The notes: generated from the sequence alone by a model not told the origin. 64,000 bases of DNA from Streptomyces lavendofoliae (GCF_014649735.1 NZ_BMTP01000003.1:124001-188000); one strand, 5' to 3'; numbered from the stretch's first letter, positions 7,901 to 17,142 are shown. A program made the numbers and translations.

Positions 7901-8932
7901 ATGGCGCTCTCCCTCTACGTCGACACCGCTCGCTGGCGGGCGCACCAGAAGACCGTGATCGACCAGTTCCCGGGCATCGTCCCGGTGTGCAAGGGCAACG
8001 GTTACGGCTTCGGCCACGAGCGCCTGTCCGAGGAGACGTCCCGCTTCGGGGCCGACATGCTGGCGGTCGGCACCACCTACGAGGCGGCCCGCATCAAGGA
8101 CTGGTTCGGCGGTGACCTGCTGGTCCTCACCCCGTTCCGGCGCGGTGAGGAACCGGTTCCGCTGCCGGACCGGGTGATCCGCTCGGTGTCGTCCGTGGAC
8201 GGCGTCCACGCCCTCGTCGGCGCCCGGGTCGTCATCGAGTGCATGAGCTCGATGAAGCGGCACGGCATCGGCGAGCACGAGCTCGGCCTGCTGCACGCGG
8301 CCATCGAGGACGTGCGCCTGGAGGGCTTCGCCCTGCACCTGCCGCTGGACCGCACCGACGGCACCGACGCCGTCGAGGAGGTCATCGGCTGGATGGACCG
8401 GCTGCGTGCGGCCCGGCTGCCGCTGCACACCATGTTCGTCAGTCACCTCAAGGCCGACGAGCAGGCACGGCTCCAGCAGCAGTTCCCGCAGACCCGGTTC
8501 CGGGCGCGCATCGGTACGCGGCTGTGGCTCGGCGACCACGAGGCGACGGAGTACCGCGGCGCGGTCCTGGACGTCACCCGCGTCGCCAAGGGCGACCGTT
8601 TCGGCTACCGCCAGCAGAAGGCGGCGTCCGACGGCTGGCTGGTCGTCGTCGCCGGCGGCACGTCGCACGGGGTGGGCCTGGAGGCGCCGAAGGCCATGCA
8701 CGGCGTGATGCCGCGCGCCAAGGGCGTGGCGCGGGCCGGCCTGGCGACCGTGAACCGCAATCTGTCGCCGTTCGTGTGGGCGGGCAAGCAGCGCTGGTTC
8801 GCCGAACCGCCGCACATGCAGGTGTCGATCCTGTTCGTGCCGTCCGACGCCCAGGAGCCGAAGGTCGGCGACGAGCTGGTCGCCCACCTTCGGCACACCA
8901 CGACGCAGTTCGACCGCCTGGTCGAGCGGTAG
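7901..8932 (+). CDS. Alanine-racemase-like PLP enzyme
   Basis: 343 aa with the fold-type III PLP barrel pattern of alanine racemase. The PLP-binding lysine is K31 in VPVCKGNGYGFG (canonical VKANAYGHG), and GDRFGYRQQ lies where the second catalytic Tyr is expected. The central barrel is divergent (IECMSSMKRHGIG, MFVSHLKADEQARL), and the C-terminal part does not carry the usual GYADG signature. Housekeeping Alr normally lies elsewhere in Streptomyces, so this may be a specialised racemase or binding protein working with FemX. The start ATG at 7901 is preceded by GAAAGG. Enzymatic activity is unproven. Confidence 0.8.
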   Translation: MALSLYVDTARWRAHQKTVIDQFPGIVPVCKGNGYGFGHERLSEETSRFGADMLAVGTTYEAARIKDWFGGDLLVLTPFRRGEEPVPLPDRVIRSVSSVDGVHALVGARVVIECMSSMKRHGIGEHELGLLHAAIEDVRLEGFALHLPLDRTDGTDAVEEVIGWMDRLRAARLPLHTMFVSHLKADEQARLQQQFPQTRFRARIGTRLWLGDHEATEYRGAVLDVTRVAKGDRFGYRQQKAASDGWLVVVAGGTSHGVGLEAPKAMHGVMPRAKGVARAGLATVNRNLSPFVWAGKQRWFAEPPHMQVSILFVPSDAQEPKVGDELVAHLRHTTTQFDRLVER

Positions 8933-8940
8933 GACCGCCG

Positions 8941-8996
8941 GGCGCCACGGGTCACCGGGCGCCACCGGACACCGGCGCCACGGGTCACCGGGCGCC
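8941..8996. repeat. 23-bp direct repeat in a convergent gap
   Basis: The same 23-mer (GGCGCCACGGGTCACCGGGCG plus CC) occurs at 8941-8963 and 8974-8996. Each copy begins and ends with GGCGCC, so the block can fold into hairpins. It lies between the convergent racemase-like and glycosyltransferase genes and could terminate both. Confidence 0.6.
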
Positions 8997-9082
8997 GCGG
9001 AGCACGGGGCCGGCCGGGCGTCCCGCCCCCGGGCTCATCCGGCCGCCCTCCGCCGGACGGCCGGGGGCCCGGCCCGCGCCCT

Positions 9083-10570
9083 TCACTCCCGTACGGCGCC
9101 CCACTCCACCCGCGGGCCCTGGACCGCGTGTGCGGCGTGCTGCGGCGGGTGCGCGGCCCGGCCCAGGACGAAGACGTCCTCGGAGCGGTCCAGGACGCCC
9201 CCGGACGGGTCGTCCGTCCCGTCGCGCCGGACCCCGTCCCGTTCGGGCATCAGGATGTCCCGCACCACCATGGCGCACAGGAACAGCGTCCCGGCCAGGT
9301 GCAGGAGGATCGCGAACTGGTAGCCCTCCGTCGGCAGCCCCTGCTTGTTGCCGCTCGTCGTGTAGGCGAGGTACATCCAGATGCCGGTGAAGTACATGAC
9401 CTCGCAGGCCTGCCAGACCAGGAAGTCGCGCCAGCGCGGGCGGGCCAGCGCGGCGAGCGGGATCAGCCACAGCACGTACTGCGGCGAGTAGACCTTGTTG
9501 GTGAGGATGAACGCCGCGATCACCAGGAAGGCCAGCTGGGCGAACCGGGGCCGGCGCGGCGCCGTCAGCGTCAGGGCGGCGATCCCGAGGCAGGCCAGCG
9601 CCATCAGCACGCTGGCGTACGTGTTGACCGCCTCCGGCGTGATGTTCGCGCCCGTGCGCTGGGTGATGACCAGCCAGAAGGACCCGAAGTCGATGCCCCG
9701 GTCCTGGCTGAAGGTGTAGAACTTCTTCCAGCCCTCGGGCGCCAGCAGCATCACCGGCACGTTCACCGCGAGCCAGGAGGCGGCCGTGCCCAGCACGGCG
9801 GCCCCGAACTCCCGCCATTTCCAGGCCCGCCAGCACAGCAGCAGCAGCGGCCCCAGGAGCAGGAACGGGTAGAACTTGGCGGCGGTGGCGAGGCCCAGGA
9901 GGACCCCGAAGGCCAGTGGCCGCCCGCGGGACCACAGCAGCATGGCGGCGGCGGTGAGCGCCAGGGCAAGCAGGTCCCAGTTGATGGTGGCGGTGAGCGC
10001 GAAGGCGGGCGCCAGGGCGACCAGCAGGGCGTCCCAGGGGCGGTCGCGGTGGGTGCGGGCGACACAGACGGCGAGGACGGCGGCGCAGGCCATCAGCATG
10101 CCCGCGTTGACCATCCAGTACATCTGCTCGCGGTACTGCAGGTCCCCGTCGAAGGGCAGTGTCAGCCATGACGCGACCTGCATGAACAAGCCGGTCAGCA
10201 CCGGGTACTCGAGGTACTCCATGTCACCGCCGAGGCGGTCGAAGTACGGGATCAGCCCGTCGGCGAAGCCCCGCCCGATGAACAGGTGCGGGATGTCGGA
10301 GTAGCAGGCGTGGGTGTACTGCGAGCTGGTGCCGCGGAACCACGCCCAGTTGTAGCAGGGCAGCTTCTGCACCATGCCGAGCGCGAACATCCCGATCGTG
10401 ACCAGGGCGACCACCCGGACGGGCGTGACCGCGCCGCCGCCGAGCCGGGCCCAGCGGCCGACGGGGCCGCCGATCAGCTCGCTGCCGGCGGCTGCGACCT
10501 CGTCCCGCCGGGTCGGGGACACGACGGGCCGGTCCGGGGAGGCGCTCGTCGTCTTGTGTGGGCTCGGCAT
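9083..10570 (-). CDS. Membrane glycosyltransferase, GT87-like
   Basis: 495 aa polytopic protein with about 11-12 hydrophobic segments, resembling the GT87/polyprenyl-phosphate-mannose-dependent mannosyltransferases (GT-C fold). The first periplasmic loop has acidic motifs (YSDIPHLF, GDMEYLEYPVLTG) where GT-C enzymes place catalytic Asp/Glu, and later FYPFLLLGPLLLL and TNKVYSPQYVLWLIPL are typical of the family. The C-terminal roughly 50 residues are hydrophilic. It follows the class A PBP gene on the same strand, pointing to envelope glycan assembly. The sugar and acceptor are unknown. Confidence 0.8.
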   Translation of the reverse strand: MPSPHKTTSASPDRPVVSPTRRDEVAAAGSELIGGPVGRWARLGGGAVTPVRVVALVTIGMFALGMVQKLPCYNWAWFRGTSSQYTHACYSDIPHLFIGRGFADGLIPYFDRLGGDMEYLEYPVLTGLFMQVASWLTLPFDGDLQYREQMYWMVNAGMLMACAAVLAVCVARTHRDRPWDALLVALAPAFALTATINWDLLALALTAAAMLLWSRGRPLAFGVLLGLATAAKFYPFLLLGPLLLLCWRAWKWREFGAAVLGTAASWLAVNVPVMLLAPEGWKKFYTFSQDRGIDFGSFWLVITQRTGANITPEAVNTYASVLMALACLGIAALTLTAPRRPRFAQLAFLVIAAFILTNKVYSPQYVLWLIPLAALARPRWRDFLVWQACEVMYFTGIWMYLAYTTSGNKQGLPTEGYQFAILLHLAGTLFLCAMVVRDILMPERDGVRRDGTDDPSGGVLDRSEDVFVLGRAAHPPQHAAHAVQGPRVEWGAVRE

Positions 10571-10610
10571 GGGGACATCCTGCCGTACCCGGCTGTGGAC
10601 GGGCGCGGCC

Positions 10611-10619
10611 TGTGGACAA
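10611..10619 (-). promoter_or_regulatory. Isolated perfect DnaA box
   Basis: TTGTCCACA on the minus strand, 41 nt upstream of the GT87-like start codon, in the gap after the PBP gene. Confidence 0.45.
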
Positions 10620-10668
10620 CCGCCCTCCGACGTCCCGGCCGCCGCGCGACGCCGGGCCCGGACAACGG

Positions 10669-10727
10669 CGAGGGCCGCCGCGTCCGGCGTACGCGCGCGC
10701 TGTGCGTACCCGGTGCGGCGGCCCTCG
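10669..10727 (-). terminator. Hairpin after the class A PBP gene
   Basis: CGAGGGCCGCCGC (10669-10681) pairs with GCGGCGGCCCTCG (10715-10727) around a GC-rich arm that can itself pair. It lies 39 nt past the PBP stop and may end or attenuate transcription into the glycosyltransferase gene. Confidence 0.55.
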
Positions 10728-10765
10728 CTCCGCGGCCCTCGGCGGCGGCGGGGAACCCCGGGGCC

Positions 10766-13492
10766 CTAGCCCTCCGTCCCGCCGAACCAGCCGCCGTTGC
10801 CGCCGCCGTTCCCATTGCCGTTGGTCGCGCCGCCGGTGGTCACCGACGGGCTGGGACTGACCCCGCCGGTCGTGGTGCCGCCCTCGTCCGTACCGCCGGT
10901 GTCGGTGCCGCCACCGCCGTCCTGGCCCTCGACCTGTCCGCCGTCCTGTCCGCCGTTCTGGCCGCCGTCCTCGTTGTTGCAGTCCCAGTCGAAGGGACCG
11001 CACGAGGGCTCGGCGGGCTTGGAGCTCTCCGACTTCGACGGGGTGGGCGAAGGGCTCTGCGACGGCGTCTGGGACGGCGTCGGCGAGGGCGAGTCCGACG
11101 GCGTGGGCTCGGGGCTCTTGGCGCCGCCGCCGTACACCGTGTCGGCCTCCAGCGGCTCCGGCTCGGGGAAGCGCTCGACCTCCTGGCCCTTGAGCGCCGC
11201 CGACATGTACTTCTGCCAGATCTCGGACGGGAAGGACGAACCGTGGATCTTCTGCTGCCCGCCCGTGCCGAACATCTTCAGGAACTTGCGGTTCTTGTTC
11301 GCCGCGTTGTCGTCCATCCGGTACATGTCGATGGCCGTCGCCAGCTGCGGCGTGTAACCGACGAACCAGGCGGACTTGTTGCCGTCGGTGGTACCGGTCT
11401 TGCCGGCGACCTCACGGCCCGGGATGGCCGCGTTGTTACCGGTGCCCTCGGGGTCCTCGACGACGTCCTTCAGCACGTCGGTGACGTTGCTGGCGATGGC
11501 GGACGAGAAGGCCTGCTCCGTCTTGGCCTCGTGCTTGAAGATCGTCTCGCCGCGCTTCCTCACCTCCGTCACGGAGAACGGGTCACGCTGCTTGCCGTTG
11601 GCCGCGAAGGTGGCGTAGGCGCCCGCCATGCGGATGGCGCTGGGGTCGGAGATACCGATCGAGAACGACGGCACGTTCGCCGCGACCAGGCTCTCCTTGC
11701 GGAGGCCGGCCTTGATGGCCGTCTGCCTGACCTCCTCGATGCCGACGTCCATGCCCAGCTGGACGAAGGGCGAGTTCGCCGAGTGGATCATCGCCTCACG
11801 GAGGTTGATGTCACCGTAGCTCTGGTCGCCGTCGTTGACCTGGAGCCACTCCTCGCCGTCCTCGTTGTGCCAGACGCTGCCGTCGTATTTCTTGATCTTG
11901 AGCTTGTTCTGGCCGTTGTAATACGTCTTGTCCGGGTCGACCGTCCGCCGCTGGTCCGGGCCCTGCACCGCCTCGCCGGCGGGATCGCGGACGCCGTACT
12001 CCATGGCGGCGGCCAGCACGAAGGGCTTGAACGTCGAGCCCACCTGGGCACCGGTCTGGTCGGCGTTGTTGGTGAAGTGCTTGGTCGCGTCGGAGCCGCC
12101 GTAGATGGCGACGATCGCGCCGGTCCTCGGGTTGACCGAGGCGCCGCCGAACTGGACGTGGCTGTCGGTGTCGGGACGCTTCTCGGGGTCGATGTTGGCC
12201 TTCTCGACCTTCTCGACGGCCCGCTTCAACGCCTCGACCTTCGGCTTCTCGAAGGTCGTGCGGATCTCGTAGCCGCCCTGGGCGAGCTTCTTCGCCGTGA
12301 TGCCGACGTCGTTGTTGTTGATGACGAACGCCTTGGCCAGGTCCACCATGTAGCCCACCTGGCCACTGAGCCGCGCTTCCTTCTTCGGCGGCTGCGGCAT
12401 CGGGAACTCGGTGTACTTGGCCCGCTCCGCGGCGTCCAGGCGGCGGTCCTTGACCATCTCGTCGAGGATCCACTTCCACCGCTTGGTGGCCGCCGTCGTG
12501 TTGGCCTCCGGCGTGGCCCGCGGGTCGATGTCCACGGAACCGGCCGGGTCGTAGTACGTGGCACCCTTCAGCAGCGCGGCCAGGAAGGCGCACTGGCTGG
12601 CGTTGAGCTCCTTGGCGTCCTTCTCGTAGTACGTCCGCGCCGCGGCCTGGATGCCGTAGGCGCCGCGCCCGTAGTAGGAGGTGTTCAGGTAGCCCGCCAT
12701 GACCTCCTCCTTGTCCCCCTCCATACCGGCCTTGAGGGAGATGAAGAGTTCCTTGGCCTTGCGGCTGATGGTCTGGCTCTGGTCGTCCAGCATCGCGTTC
12801 TTCACGTACTGCTGGGTGATGGTGGAGCCACCCTGGGTCTGCTCACCCATGGCCATGTTGTAGAAGGCCCGGCCGATGCCCTTCGGGTCGACGCCCTTGT
12901 CGTCCCAGAACGTCTTGTTCTCGGCCGAGACGACCGCGTTCTGCATGTCCTTGGGGATCTGCTTGAAGTCGAGGATCTGCCGGTTGATCTCACCACCGGT
13001 GGCGGCCATCTGCGTGCCGTCGGCGTAGAGGTACACGTTGTTCTGCGCCGTGGCGATCTTGACGGCCTGCGGCACCTCGACCATGGAGTACACCACCGTG
13101 GCCGCGCCCAGGGACGCGACCATGAACCCCAGGGACAACCCGGTGACGAGCTTCCAGGACGGCACCCAGCGACGCCATCCGTACTTGTCGTGGCGCGGGT
13201 AGTCGACCAGCCGCTTCTTGCCCGGTACACCTCCGCGTGCGCCCCGCCCCCCGGCGGCTGCGACGGCACTCTCGGTACCCCGTCGGCGCCCGCCGCGCTG
13301 GGCGGCCCGGCGGGCCTCCGCGCGACTGCCGTACGCGCGCTCCTCGCCGCCGCCGTACGGGTCGGCAGGAGATCCTGTACTGGCTCCCCGCGCCTGGGCC
13401 GCCCTGCGGCCGGAGGGCTGCTGGGCGGCTCGCCTGGCCGCGGCACGTCCGCCACCCTGCGGCTGCGGCGGTTTGCGACGGTGCTCGCTCAT
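10766..13492 (-). CDS. Class A penicillin-binding protein (glycosyltransferase/transpeptidase)
   Basis: Bifunctional peptidoglycan synthase of 908 aa. The start ATG 13492 (MSEHRRKPPQ) has GAGGAG 11 nt upstream. Residues 1-110 are a basic Arg/Ala/Gly-rich cytoplasmic tail, 114-136 a membrane anchor, and about 170-340 a GT51 domain with catalytic Glu191 in SAENKTFWDDKG and GGSTITQQYVKN. The transpeptidase has S486-T-F-K489, S571-A-N573 and K698-T-G700. The last roughly 130 residues are a Ser/Pro/Thr then Gly/Asp/Asn-rich extracellular tail. Both active sites look intact. A GT87-like gene follows. Confidence 0.95.
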   Translation of the reverse strand: MSEHRRKPPQPQGGGRAAARRAAQQPSGRRAAQARGASTGSPADPYGGGEERAYGSRAEARRAAQRGGRRRGTESAVAAAGGRGARGGVPGKKRLVDYPRHDKYGWRRWVPSWKLVTGLSLGFMVASLGAATVVYSMVEVPQAVKIATAQNNVYLYADGTQMAATGGEINRQILDFKQIPKDMQNAVVSAENKTFWDDKGVDPKGIGRAFYNMAMGEQTQGGSTITQQYVKNAMLDDQSQTISRKAKELFISLKAGMEGDKEEVMAGYLNTSYYGRGAYGIQAAARTYYEKDAKELNASQCAFLAALLKGATYYDPAGSVDIDPRATPEANTTAATKRWKWILDEMVKDRRLDAAERAKYTEFPMPQPPKKEARLSGQVGYMVDLAKAFVINNNDVGITAKKLAQGGYEIRTTFEKPKVEALKRAVEKVEKANIDPEKRPDTDSHVQFGGASVNPRTGAIVAIYGGSDATKHFTNNADQTGAQVGSTFKPFVLAAAMEYGVRDPAGEAVQGPDQRRTVDPDKTYYNGQNKLKIKKYDGSVWHNEDGEEWLQVNDGDQSYGDINLREAMIHSANSPFVQLGMDVGIEEVRQTAIKAGLRKESLVAANVPSFSIGISDPSAIRMAGAYATFAANGKQRDPFSVTEVRKRGETIFKHEAKTEQAFSSAIASNVTDVLKDVVEDPEGTGNNAAIPGREVAGKTGTTDGNKSAWFVGYTPQLATAIDMYRMDDNAANKNRKFLKMFGTGGQQKIHGSSFPSEIWQKYMSAALKGQEVERFPEPEPLEADTVYGGGAKSPEPTPSDSPSPTPSQTPSQSPSPTPSKSESSKPAEPSCGPFDWDCNNEDGGQNGGQDGGQVEGQDGGGGTDTGGTDEGGTTTGGVSPSPSVTTGGATNGNGNGGGNGGWFGGTEG

Positions 13493-13792
13493 CGAACGAC
13501 TACTCCTCGGGCAGGCGAGTACGCCTGGAAGCGGCAGCTGGGTTCCGGTCCCCCCGAAATGGTTACGGACCAGCCCTGGCTGGGGCTCATCCGCGATGCA
13601 CTCAGAACGAGGACGCCTACCGGCGTCGCTTGGTTCCCACTGGTGTGCATGCCGCACAGACTACGCACGGTCAAAAACCCCTGAGGACCGAAGTTCATCC
13701 CAAATCAGGCAAGTCGATTACTGCGAATTGACTATGTGACGCCGCTCACCCTAACCGCCCTTGTCGGAGGTGCCGGGCCGTTCTATCGTCAG

Positions 13793-13813
13793 GATGTATC
13801 GAGTCGATACATC
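13793..13813. promoter_or_regulatory. Perfect 10+1+10 palindrome, likely PadR operator
   Basis: GATGTATCGA and TCGATACATC flank a single G. It lies 56 nt upstream of the PadR start. Dyads of this ATGTATC/GATACAT kind are typical PadR-family sites, so autoregulation of the regulator-ino1 unit is likely. The 376-nt gap from 13493 to 13868 otherwise shows no gene. Confidence 0.7.
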
Positions 13814-13868
13814 AGCACGGCATAAGAGCCACGGCGTACGAGTCGGCGAAGGCGGAGGAGGGCAGCGG

Positions 13869-14585
13869 ATGAGCAGACGGTCCGGCATCCTCGAGTTCGC
13901 CGTCCTCGGCCTGCTCCGCGAAGCCCCGATGCACGGGTACGAGCTGCGCAAGCGGCTCAACACGTCGCTGGGGATCTTCCGGGCCTTCAGTTACGGGACC
14001 CTTTACCCCTGCCTCAAGACGCTGGTCGCAAACGGCTGGTTGATCGAGGAACCGGGCAGCGCCCCCGAAGACGCCCTCGCCGCCTCCCTCGCGGGGCGCC
14101 GCGCCAAGATCGTCTACCGGCTGACGGCCGAAGGTAAGGAGCACTTCGAGGAGCTTCTGTCCCACACGGGGCCGGACTCCTGGGAGGACGAGCACTTCGC
14201 CGCCCGGTTCGCCTTCTTCGGCCAGACGGAACGCGAGGTGCGGATGCGGGTGCTGGAAGGCCGGCGCAGCCGCCTGGAGGAGCGCCTGGAGAAGATGCGC
14301 GCCTCCCTCGCCCGTACGCGGGAGCGCCTGGACGACTACACGCTCGAGCTTCAGCGGCACGGCATGGAGTCCGTGGAGCGCGAAGTGCGCTGGCTGAACG
14401 AGCTCATCGAGAGCGAGCGGGCGGGGCGGGACCAGCGACGGTCCGGTCCCGGGACCCCGAAGGCCGGCCAGGCCCCCGAGGGCTCCGCCGACGCTCAGCA
14501 GGACGACACATCTGGAGAGACGGGCGGCCTGCCCCGGCACGGGGGCAGTACCCGGCCGGATCCGTCCGACGACACCGCCAAGTGA
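13869..14585 (+). CDS. inoR: PadR-family transcriptional regulator upstream of ino1
   Basis: 238 aa. The start at 13869 ([30 protein letters not shown]) has GGAGGA upstream; the open frame extends further but runs through the operator palindrome. The PadR winged helix covers about residues 5-100. A coiled-coil C-terminal domain follows ([26 protein letters not shown]), and a hydrophilic tail of about 50 residues rich in Gly/Ser/Asp. It ends 49 nt before ino1, so co-transcription is likely. From memory, the S. coelicolor counterpart was called InoR, a repressor of inositol synthesis; the symbol rests on that and on position. Confidence 0.85.
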   Translation: MSRRSGILEFAVLGLLREAPMHGYELRKRLNTSLGIFRAFSYGTLYPCLKTLVANGWLIEEPGSAPEDALAASLAGRRAKIVYRLTAEGKEHFEELLSHTGPDSWEDEHFAARFAFFGQTEREVRMRVLEGRRSRLEERLEKMRASLARTRERLDDYTLELQRHGMESVEREVRWLNELIESERAGRDQRRSGPGTPKAGQAPEGSADAQQDDTSGETGGLPRHGGSTRPDPSDDTAK

Positions 14586-14634
14586 GACCCTGCGACCTGC
14601 AGGGTTTCGAAGATCAACACAGGGAGCAACCGGA

Positions 14635-15717
14635 ATGGGTTCGGTTCGCGTAGCCATCGTCGGCGTGGGCAACTGCGCCGCCTCGCTCGTGCAGGGCGTC
14701 GAGTACTACAAGGACGCCGACCCGGCGGCCAAGGTGCCGGGTCTGATGCACGTGCAGTTCGGCGAGTACCACGTCCGGGACGTCGAGTTCGTGGCCGCCT
14801 TCGACGTGGACGCGAAGAAGGTGGGTCTTGACCTCGCGGACGCCATCGGCGCCAGCGAGAACAACACCATCAAGATCTGCGACGTGCCGTCGACGGGCGT
14901 GACCGTCCAGCGCGGCCACACCCTGGACGGCCTGGGCAAGTACTACCGCCAGACCATCGAGGAGTCCCCCGAGGCCCCGGTCGACGTCGTCCAGGTCCTC
15001 AAGGACAAGCAGGTCGACGTCCTCGTCTGCTACCTGCCGGTCGGCTCCGAGGACGCCGCGAAGTTCTACGCCCAGTGCGCCATCGACGCCAAGGTCGCCT
15101 TCGTCAACGCCCTCCCGGTCTTCATCGCCGGCACCAAGGAGTGGGCGGACAAGTTCACCGAGGCCGGTGTCCCGATCGTCGGTGACGACATCAAGTCGCA
15201 GGTCGGCGCCACCATCACGCACCGCGTCATGGCGAAGCTGTTCGAGGACCGGGGCGTCGTCCTGGACCGCACGATGCAGCTGAACGTCGGCGGCAACATG
15301 GACTTCAAGAACATGCTCGAGCGTGAGCGCCTGGAGTCCAAGAAGATCTCCAAGACGCAGGCGGTCACCTCGCAGATCCCCGACCGGGACCTCGGCGAGA
15401 ACAACGTCCACATCGGTCCCTCGGACTACGTGGCCTGGCTGGACGACCGCAAGTGGGCGTACGTCCGCCTCGAGGGCCGTGCCTTCGGTGACGTCCCGCT
15501 GAACCTGGAGTACAAGCTCGAGGTCTGGGACTCCCCGAACTCGGCGGGTGTCATCATCGACGCCCTGCGCGCCGCGAAGATCGCCAAGGACCGCGGCATC
15601 GGCGGCCCGATCCTCTCCGCCTCCTCGTACTTCATGAAGTCCCCGCCGGTCCAGTTCTTCGACGACGAGGCCCGTACGAACGTCGAGAAGTTCATCAAGG
15701 GCGAGGTCGAGCGTTAA
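14635..15717 (+). CDS. ino1: myo-Inositol-1-phosphate synthase
   Basis: Converts D-glucose 6-phosphate to 1D-myo-inositol 3-phosphate using NAD+, the first step to phosphatidylinositol and mycothiol. 360 aa, the short actinobacterial form. The Rossmann motif [16 protein letters not shown] is at 5-20. The conserved active-site stretches [15 protein letters not shown] and [12 protein letters not shown] are present, with the lysines after them ([13 protein letters not shown]). It lies directly behind the PadR gene. A strong hairpin follows the stop. In the gap before it, ACCCTGC-N5-GCAGGGT (14587-14605) forms a small hairpin. Confidence 0.97.
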   Translation: MGSVRVAIVGVGNCAASLVQGVEYYKDADPAAKVPGLMHVQFGEYHVRDVEFVAAFDVDAKKVGLDLADAIGASENNTIKICDVPSTGVTVQRGHTLDGLGKYYRQTIEESPEAPVDVVQVLKDKQVDVLVCYLPVGSEDAAKFYAQCAIDAKVAFVNALPVFIAGTKEWADKFTEAGVPIVGDDIKSQVGATITHRVMAKLFEDRGVVLDRTMQLNVGGNMDFKNMLERERLESKKISKTQAVTSQIPDRDLGENNVHIGPSDYVAWLDDRKWAYVRLEGRAFGDVPLNLEYKLEVWDSPNSAGVIIDALRAAKIAKDRGIGGPILSASSYFMKSPPVQFFDDEARTNVEKFIKGEVER

Positions 15718-15730
15718 AGCTCCGCCCCAC

Positions 15731-15771
15731 CGCCGAAGGTCCCCGTGGCATCTGCCCGGGGACCTTCGGCG
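15731..15771 (+). terminator. Terminator after ino1
   Basis: 14-bp perfect stem (CGCCGAAGGTCCCC / GGGGACCTTCGGCG) with a 13-nt loop, 14 nt after the ino1 stop. Confidence 0.85.
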
Positions 15772-15789
15772 TATGTGACCCTTGCTGCC

Positions 15790-17058
15790 ATGCCTGTCGT
15801 ACGTGATCTGCGCGTACTCGTGCGCCTGACGAACTTCCGCCGCCTGCTGGCCGTACGACTGCTCTCCCAGTGCGCCGACGGCGTCTACCAGGTCGCGCTC
15901 GCCACGTACGTCGTCTTCTCCCCCGAGAAGCAGACCTCCCCCGCCGCGATCGCCACCGCCATGGCGGTCCTGCTGCTCCCGTACTCCTTCGTCGGCCCGT
16001 TCGCGGGTGTCCTGCTGGACCGGTGGCCGCGTCGCCAGGTCTTCCTCCACGGCAATCTGCTGCGCGCGCTGCTCGCGACCGGCACGGCGTTCCTCATCCT
16101 GTCCTCCGTGCCGGACTGGCTGTTCTACGCGTCGGCGCTCGCCGTCACGGCCGTCAACCGGTTCGTCCTCGCCGGCCTCTCGGCGGCCCTGCCCCGGGTC
16201 GTGGACCCCGGCCGGCTCGTGATGGCCAACTCCCTCTCGCCCACCGCCGGCACCCTCGCCGCGACGGCGGGCGGCGGGCTGGCCTTCGTCGTGCGGCTGG
16301 CGGGTCCCGGTTCCGACGCCGCGGTGGTGCTGCTGGGCGCCGGCCTCTACCTGTGCTCGGCCCTCGCCTCCCTGCGCATGGGCCGCGATCTGCTCGGACC
16401 GGACCCGGCCCGGGTACGGCCGCGGCTCGGGGCCGCACTGGCCTCGACGGCCAAGGGACTGGTCAGCGGGGTGCGTCATCTCGGCCGGCGGCGGGCGGCG
16501 GCCCGGGTGCTCGCCGCGATGGCAGTGATGCGCTTCTGCTACGGCGCGCTGACCGTGATGGTGCTGATGCTCTGCCGGTACGCGTGGTCGTCGACCGAGT
16601 CGGCGGGGCTCGCCCTGCTGGGGCTGGCCGTCGGCGCCTCGGGGGCGGGGTTCTTCGCCGCGGCCGTGTTGTCACCCTGGGCGGTCGAGCGCCTGGGGCG
16701 GATCGGCTGGATGGTGGGGTGTGCCGCGTCGGCGGCGGTGCTGGCGCCCGCGCTGGGCTTGCTCTTCGCCCCCGCGCCCATGCTGGTCGCCGCCTTCGTG
16801 CTCGGGCTGGTCACCCAGGGTTCCAAGATCGCCACGGACACGGTGGTCCAGCTCGCGGTGGACGATGCGTACCGCGGGCGGGTCTTCTCGCTGTACGACG
16901 TCCTCTACAACACGGCCTTCGTCGGCGCGGCCGGGATCTCCGCCCTCATGCTGCCCCCCGACGGCCGATCGGTCCCGCTGGTCGTCATGGTCGCCCTGCT
17001 GTACGCCGGCGTCGCCGTCACGCTCGGACTTCGCAGGCGCGCGGACGCCGTGCTCTGA
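15790..17058 (+). CDS. MFS-type transporter
   Basis: 422 aa if translated from the ATG at 15790 (MPVVRDLRVLVRLTNFRRLL). An upstream in-frame ATG (15745) lies inside the ino1 terminator and is unlikely. About 12 hydrophobic segments are visible. DRWPRRQVF after helix 2 matches the MFS loop-2/3 motif, and DDAYRGRVFSLYDVLYN matches the repeat in the second half. This form (DUF-like MFS/enterobactin-exporter type) is common in actinobacteria. The substrate is unknown. No clear ribosome-binding site is seen, so initiation may be leaderless. Two parS sites follow the stop. Confidence 0.85.
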   Translation: MPVVRDLRVLVRLTNFRRLLAVRLLSQCADGVYQVALATYVVFSPEKQTSPAAIATAMAVLLLPYSFVGPFAGVLLDRWPRRQVFLHGNLLRALLATGTAFLILSSVPDWLFYASALAVTAVNRFVLAGLSAALPRVVDPGRLVMANSLSPTAGTLAATAGGGLAFVVRLAGPGSDAAVVLLGAGLYLCSALASLRMGRDLLGPDPARVRPRLGAALASTAKGLVSGVRHLGRRRAAARVLAAMAVMRFCYGALTVMVLMLCRYAWSSTESAGLALLGLAVGASGAGFFAAAVLSPWAVERLGRIGWMVGCAASAAVLAPALGLLFAPAPMLVAAFVLGLVTQGSKIATDTVVQLAVDDAYRGRVFSLYDVLYNTAFVGAAGISALMLPPDGRSVPLVVMVALLYAGVAVTLGLRRRADAVL

Positions 17059-17060
17059 CG

Positions 17061-17104
17061 CGAACGGGGGCTGGTGTTTCACGTGAAACACCAGCCCCCG
17101 TTCG
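17061..17104. terminator. 44-nt perfect palindrome centred on a parS site
   Basis: Twenty-two bp on each side pair without a mismatch, with the parS 14-mer in the middle and GAACGGGGGCTGG arms outside. It begins 3 nt after the MFS stop, between convergent genes, and is expected to work as a bidirectional terminator as well as a ParB site. Confidence 0.75.
17076..17089. other. parS: parS site 2
   Basis: Perfect GTTTCACGTGAAAC in the MFS/cca convergent gap, 17 nt after the MFS stop codon. Confidence 0.95.
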
Positions 17105-17128
17105 GCGCTCCCGGGGTGGCGGGGCCGT

Positions 17129-17142
17129 GTTTCACGTGAAAC
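17129..17142. other. parS: parS site 3
   Basis: Second perfect GTTTCACGTGAAAC in the same gap, 53 nt (centre to centre) from site 2, about five helical turns, so both could face the same side of the DNA. Flanks extend the dyad (CCGT...ACGG). Confidence 0.95.

Noticed and set aside
10286..13684. 1132-codon open frame on the plus strand
   Set aside because: It is opposite the class A PBP gene, has no family motif and is a by-product of high GC at third positions.
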